Below are positions 13,141-14,910 of a stretch of DNA of 14,910 nucleotides, one piece after another (positions within the stretch are counted from its first letter, which is position 1; every line of letters begins with the position of its first letter). A program made the translations under genes and the position numbers. Origin of the DNA: Rhodocyclaceae bacterium (lineage in GTDB: Bacteria > Pseudomonadota > Gammaproteobacteria > Burkholderiales > Rhodocyclaceae); NCBI GenBank assembly GCA_013821865.1, contig PNJM01000032.1:1-14910 (forward strand), given 5' to 3'. The notes beneath the pieces were generated by a model that made no database searches, was not told the origin of the DNA, and saw only the letters and a program-made list of their open reading frames with translations.

Positions 13141-14013
13141 ATGCAAATGGATCAATCAGCCATGAACCGCGCGACCAACAATCCGGTCGTGGCACATTCC
13201 TCTCAGGCCCCAGCCCAAACGCCGCCTGCATCCAGGGCTTTCTCCAACATGCGTGCAGTCCTCTACAACGCGCTCGCCCTGGCAGTGGTCCTCATAATCT
13301 GGGAGTTGCTTGCGGACAGCGCAAAATCGCCCTATTTCCCGGCGCCCTTGGATGTCCTCGCGGCCTTCAGCCAGCTGATTCAGCACGGCGACATCCTGGG
13401 AAATTCGCTTTGGGCGCACATGGGTGCGAGTGTCTATCGGCTCCTGGTGGGCTTCAGTCTCGGTGTCGCGCTAGGCGTGCCGCTCGGCCTGCTCATGGGT
13501 CTCTACAAGAATCTCTATGCGAACACACGGGTGATAATCGAACCCTTCCGGTTTATCCCCCCCATCGCCTGGATTCCCCTGGCGATTATCTTCTTCACCG
13601 GAATTACCAGGTACGCGTTCCTGATCTTTCTCGGTGCATTCTTTCCGGTATTCACCGCAACCCTGGTGGGGGTAGGACGCGTCGAGCCGATTCACCGCAA
13701 GGTGTTTCAGGTATACGGCGCTGACAGGCTCTACATCCTGAGGCATGTTGTCATCCCGACCGTGCTGCCAGACATCCTTGGCGGCATGCGCGTCGGCCTC
13801 GGTACGGCGTGGATGACTATCGTCGCCGCCGAACTGACCGGCGGCGAGCCGATCGGGCTGGGGCGCATGATGGTGAACTACTCCGAGCTGCTGCGTATTC
13901 CGGAAGTGGTGGTGGCCATGATTCTCATCGGCGCGATCGGCTTCCTCCTCAACGAGGCGCTGCTGATGACCGAGAAATACCTGTTCCGCTGGCGCTGGCA
14001 GGTTTCTCTGTAA
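13141..14013 (+). CDS. ABC transporter permease, SsuC/TauC/NrtB type
   Basis: This 290-aa protein has a cytoplasmic N-terminal extension of about 35 residues, then about six membrane segments, starting with ALALAVVLIIWELLA. It shows the family pattern SLWAHMGASVYRLLVGFSLG and the cytoplasmic EAA-type coupling loop around GADRLYILRHVVIPTVLPDI, then GLGTAWMTIVAAELTGG and GLGRMMVNYSELL. This class imports sulfonates, taurine, nitrate, pyrimidine precursors or aromatic acids; the sequence does not tell which. The ATG at 13141 has GTGGAGG 9 nt upstream; in-frame ATGs at 13147 and 13162 are alternatives. The ATPase gene follows after 36 nt. The divergent GntR gene is its likely regulator. Confidence 0.92.
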   Translation: MQMDQSAMNRATNNPVVAHSSQAPAQTPPASRAFSNMRAVLYNALALAVVLIIWELLADSAKSPYFPAPLDVLAAFSQLIQHGDILGNSLWAHMGASVYRLLVGFSLGVALGVPLGLLMGLYKNLYANTRVIIEPFRFIPPIAWIPLAIIFFTGITRYAFLIFLGAFFPVFTATLVGVGRVEPIHRKVFQVYGADRLYILRHVVIPTVLPDILGGMRVGLGTAWMTIVAAELTGGEPIGLGRMMVNYSELLRIPEVVVAMILIGAIGFLLNEALLMTEKYLFRWRWQVSL

Positions 14014-14049
14014 GGGCCCGGCGCGAACAGGAAGAAGGAGGAGATGGTA

Positions 14050-14847
<798 letters not shown>

Positions 14848-14910
14848 TGCACAGCCCTCATGCTCTCTTGATCGCTAGCCGATCCGTTTCAATATCCACG
14901 TCTGAGGAGG
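14848..14910 (+). other. Intergenic tail ending in a Shine-Dalgarno-like GAGGAGG
   Basis: These 63 nt after the ATPase stop hold no recognisable hairpin or gene. The last seven bases, GAGGAGG, are an excellent ribosome binding site placed just before the window edge, which suggests another plus-strand gene of the same operon begins within about 10 nt beyond it. A substrate-binding protein would be the expected candidate. Confidence 0.45.

Overview
The window is GC-rich and densely packed, with proteobacterial gene style: overlapping ATGA junctions, TRAP and ABC transporters, and LysR and GntR regulators. A Pseudomonas/Xanthomonas-like REP pair is also present. It reads as chromosomal accessory metabolism, most likely from a betaproteobacterium (Rhodocyclales/Burkholderiales type). 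That placement is inference from gene style, not from a marker gene. No RNA gene, CRISPR array or complete mobile element was seen.

Region 1 (1-5034, minus strand) is a malonate-type catabolic operon. Its order in transcription direction is a GntR/FCD regulator (GTG start), malonyl-CoA decarboxylase, TRAP substrate-binding protein (dctP-type), small TRAP permease (dctQ), large TRAP permease (dctM), and the first 27 codons of a probable malonyl-CoA synthetase running off the left edge. Together these would import malonate, activate it to malonyl-CoA and decarboxylate it to acetyl-CoA. A REP-type inverted pair (REPIN, 1947-2011) sits between dctP and dctQ. A TTGTATACAA palindrome (5062-5071) lies in the divergent promoter region shared with region 2.

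Region 2 (5125-7036) holds a TauE/SafE (TSUP) permease on the plus strand, a 63-codon 3' remnant of an enoyl-CoA hydratase gene on the minus strand, and a LysR regulator on the minus strand. The remnant lies in frame directly behind the LysR stop codon.

Region 3 (7177-11815, plus strand) is one tight operon divergent from the LysR gene: SdhB-type iron-sulfur subunit, two small membrane anchors, alpha and beta subunits of a class I fumarase/tartrate dehydratase-type hydro-lyase, and an SdhA/FrdA-type flavoprotein. It appears to encode a membrane succinate dehydrogenase/fumarate reductase-like complex with a partner hydratase, covering succinate-fumarate-malate or an analogous substrate series. 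The flavoprotein has Cys at the usual covalent-FAD His position and Glu at a normally Thr substrate-contact position, so a substrate other than plain succinate/fumarate is possible. This is the part of the window most worth follow-up.

Region 4 (11816-14910) holds a probable LacI-family remnant and a GntR/UTRA regulator on the minus strand. Divergent from them is an SsuC/TauC-type ABC permease plus its SsuB/TauB-type ATPase. A strong leader hairpin and a 12-bp palindrome lie in the divergent gap. The transporter's binding protein is not in the window; a Shine-Dalgarno-like GAGGAGG at the right edge suggests another gene follows.
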